NCBI GenBank assembly: GCA_019096155.1
Contig: JAHCVI010000005.1
Location: 3,234,468 to 3,298,467 of the forward strand
Length of the DNA: 64,000 bases
Source of the DNA: Staphylotrichum longicolle
Lineage: Eukaryota; Ascomycota; Sordariomycetes; Sordariales; Chaetomiaceae
Direction of reading: 5' to 3'
Shown here: piece by piece, positions 62,365-64,000 of the stretch
Layout: every line of letters starts with the position of its first letter
Position numbering within the stretch: position 1 is the stretch's first letter
Program-made: the position numbers and the translations under genes
Notes under the pieces: model-generated
What the model saw: only the letters and a program-made list of their open reading frames with translations
Told to the model about the DNA's origin: nothing
Databases searched by the model: none

Positions 62365-64000
62365 ATGGCAGGCCTCAGAATGGGCTGGGGCAGTGCGCTG
62401 CTGGTCCTCGGTCTGCTCCTCGTTGTCCTCCCCGGCAAAGCCGCGGCCTTCGGCGCCGGCAACATCCCCTCCATTGCCCAGGTCGAGGGCCACAACTGGA
62501 GACATGGAGACATCGAGGACATGCTCAAGACGGTTGCCTTCATCCACGGCAAGAAGTGGACCACCATGATGATTGGCCGCGTCTACTTTGGCAACTGGCT
62601 CCGCGACTACTCGCAGGCCGTCGACGTCGGCAGCTTGAAGGGCATCAATGCCGCCACCATCAGGATCATTGTGAGTTTCCGAGGGTACACAAGCACAAGT
62701 CGCCGGCCAAAGAATGCTGACCAGCCCAGGTCTGGGTGCTCTCCTTCATGGCCAACGGCTATGCGACCGAGGAGTTCGAGGTCACCGAGGAGCGACTGGG
62801 CGTCTACCGGCCCGAAGAGCACATCGACAACCCGCTCGGCTACGCCGATGGCCAGGACGCCCGCAAGTACGACCCTCGTCTGCGCGGTCCCGTAGATAAC
62901 AGGGAGCTCGAGATCGACCCGCGCACCGGCATGAAGAACTACATCGCCAACGAGTCGGGCGGCTGGGCCACCAGCGCCGGCTATCTGCGCTTCTCCTTTG
63001 CGCGCAGCATCCACTTTGGCCGCCTCTACACCAGCGGCGCCCATGGCGCATCCGGCAAGGAGACCGATCTGTGCGAGGCTCTGCGGTGTCTCGGCCAGGC
63101 GCTGCACTGCATGGAGGTGCGTTACCGCTGAAGGACGCAGTCACAGGACCTTACTGACTGTCAACAGGACTTTAGCGCCCACAGCAACTACTGCGAGCTT
63201 GCCCTTATCGAGCTGGGCCACCACAACGTCTTTCCTCACTGCGGCTCCGCCACCCAGATCCACTTGAATGGGAGAACGGTGTATCCTCTTGTCACTGGTT
63301 TGTATCTGCGGTCTTGATGTGTCCCCAAACAGCGCTGACAGCGCCTCAGGAACGTTTGGAGCTGTCGACTTTTTGCACTCGGTCCTTGGGTAAGCACACT
63401 CAAGCCAAATCCATGGCCACATGTTGACACGACCACAGTGAGGCGACCGACCACTTCACCCAGTCCGAGGTCGACGAGATTGACATCGCCCTCAAGAACG
63501 CCGAGCAGGCAAACCGCGGCTCCGGCGACGGCCAGCGCGGCTTCTTTGGCTCGGGCTCCGGGGGTAACGACTTCATCTCGCTGGTCGGCCAGCTGCCCGG
63601 CGTCGGCGATGGCTTCGCCTCCCAGGCGAGGAACCTCAAGGCCATGTCGGCCGCGCAGGAGCAGGAAAACACCCGCGCTGCCAACAATGCCAACGTCGTC
63701 CCCGGCATGAGCCCCAACTTCGACCCGGTCAAGGTGTCCGGGCAGATCTACCCGATCCTCGAGTTCCGCGACAAGATCGTCCGGTCCATCAACAACATGA
63801 TCTCCAAGATCCCCGGCCTCGAGAAGCTGCTCGAGCACATCAGCGAGACGCTAACGGCCTTCATCCTTGGCCTGCTCGCACCCTTTGTCCGCCCCATCAT
63901 CAACCAGGTGTCCAAGGCGCTCAAGGAGGGCTCGTCGGGCTTGATCGCCTCCAGCGCCAACCAGCAGCTCGAGCCGTGGACCAACCCGCGCTGCGACAAC
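62365..64000 (+). CDS. het-c: HET-C heterokaryon incompatibility protein, 5' part (cut by window edge)
   Basis: The exons in the window are 62365-62670, 62730-63116, 63168-63297, 63350-63389 and 63439 to beyond 64000, 475 residues so far. The signal peptide (GSALLVLGLLLVVLPGKAAA) precedes FGAGNIPSIAQVEGHNWRHG, then GRVYFGNWLRDYSQAVDVG, ESGGWATSAGYLRFSF and HCMEDFSAHSNYCELALIEL, all hallmarks of the HET-C family. Neurospora het-c alleles differ in a short internal segment; co-expression of unlike alleles gives heterocomplexes and cell death, together with the partner pin-c. The same family is found outside fungi (the bacterial Tse and plant-pathogen homologues are more distant). The ATG is in good context (GCCATGG). 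The glycine-rich C-terminus and any pin-c neighbour lie outside the window. Confidence 0.95.

Overview
The window looks like nuclear DNA of a filamentous ascomycete, most likely class Sordariomycetes and probably order Sordariales (Chaetomiaceae-like). The evidence is short GT-AG introns (about 55-140 nt), GC-rich genes on both strands, and a gene set typical of these moulds: UN-24-type ribonucleotide reductase, HET-C, a CYS-3-type bZIP, a CFEM wall protein and HET-domain genes. No rRNA, tRNA, CRISPR or intact transposon was recognised. Exon borders were worked out by hand from splice sites, reading frame and family conservation.

Left part (1-15.3 kb) is an accessory, decaying region. It holds the start of an F-box-like gene cut by the window edge, a fragment of a xylose-reductase-like aldo-keto reductase, a DUF1593 (nucleoside-hydrolase-like) gene, a fragment of an alpha-glucoside/sugar transporter, a HET-domain gene with a broken frame, a secreted beta-lactamase-fold gene with an 11-nt exon, a membrane-anchored HET gene with an in-frame stop before its conserved tail, and the shattered end of a WD40 NLR gene.

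Middle part (17.5-43 kb) is mostly housekeeping. It holds a small conserved fungal protein, the sulfur regulator cys-3 (minus), a CHL4/CENP-N kinetochore gene (plus, frame broken four times), a TatD-type nuclease (minus), the ribonucleotide reductase large subunit (plus, four exons, with MCB- and E2F-like promoter boxes), a CFEM GPI-anchored protein (plus), the ALG2 mannosyltransferase (minus) and an SNF1-activating/CaMKK-type kinase (minus).

Right part (43-64 kb) begins with about 8.8 kb in which no gene could be supported. It then has an unrecognised five-exon coiled-coil protein (minus), an RBM39/Rsd1-type splicing factor (minus), the sphingolipid fatty-acid 2-hydroxylase SCS7 (minus) and het-c, which runs off the right edge (plus).

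Two themes stand out. First, several genes of fungal self/non-self recognition families (two HET genes, an NLR relic, UN-24-type RNR, het-c) lie within 64 kb. Second, at least six reading-frame breaks in otherwise conserved genes each look like the loss of exactly one base, mostly at short G, C or A runs. That pattern suggests sequence errors more than gene death.
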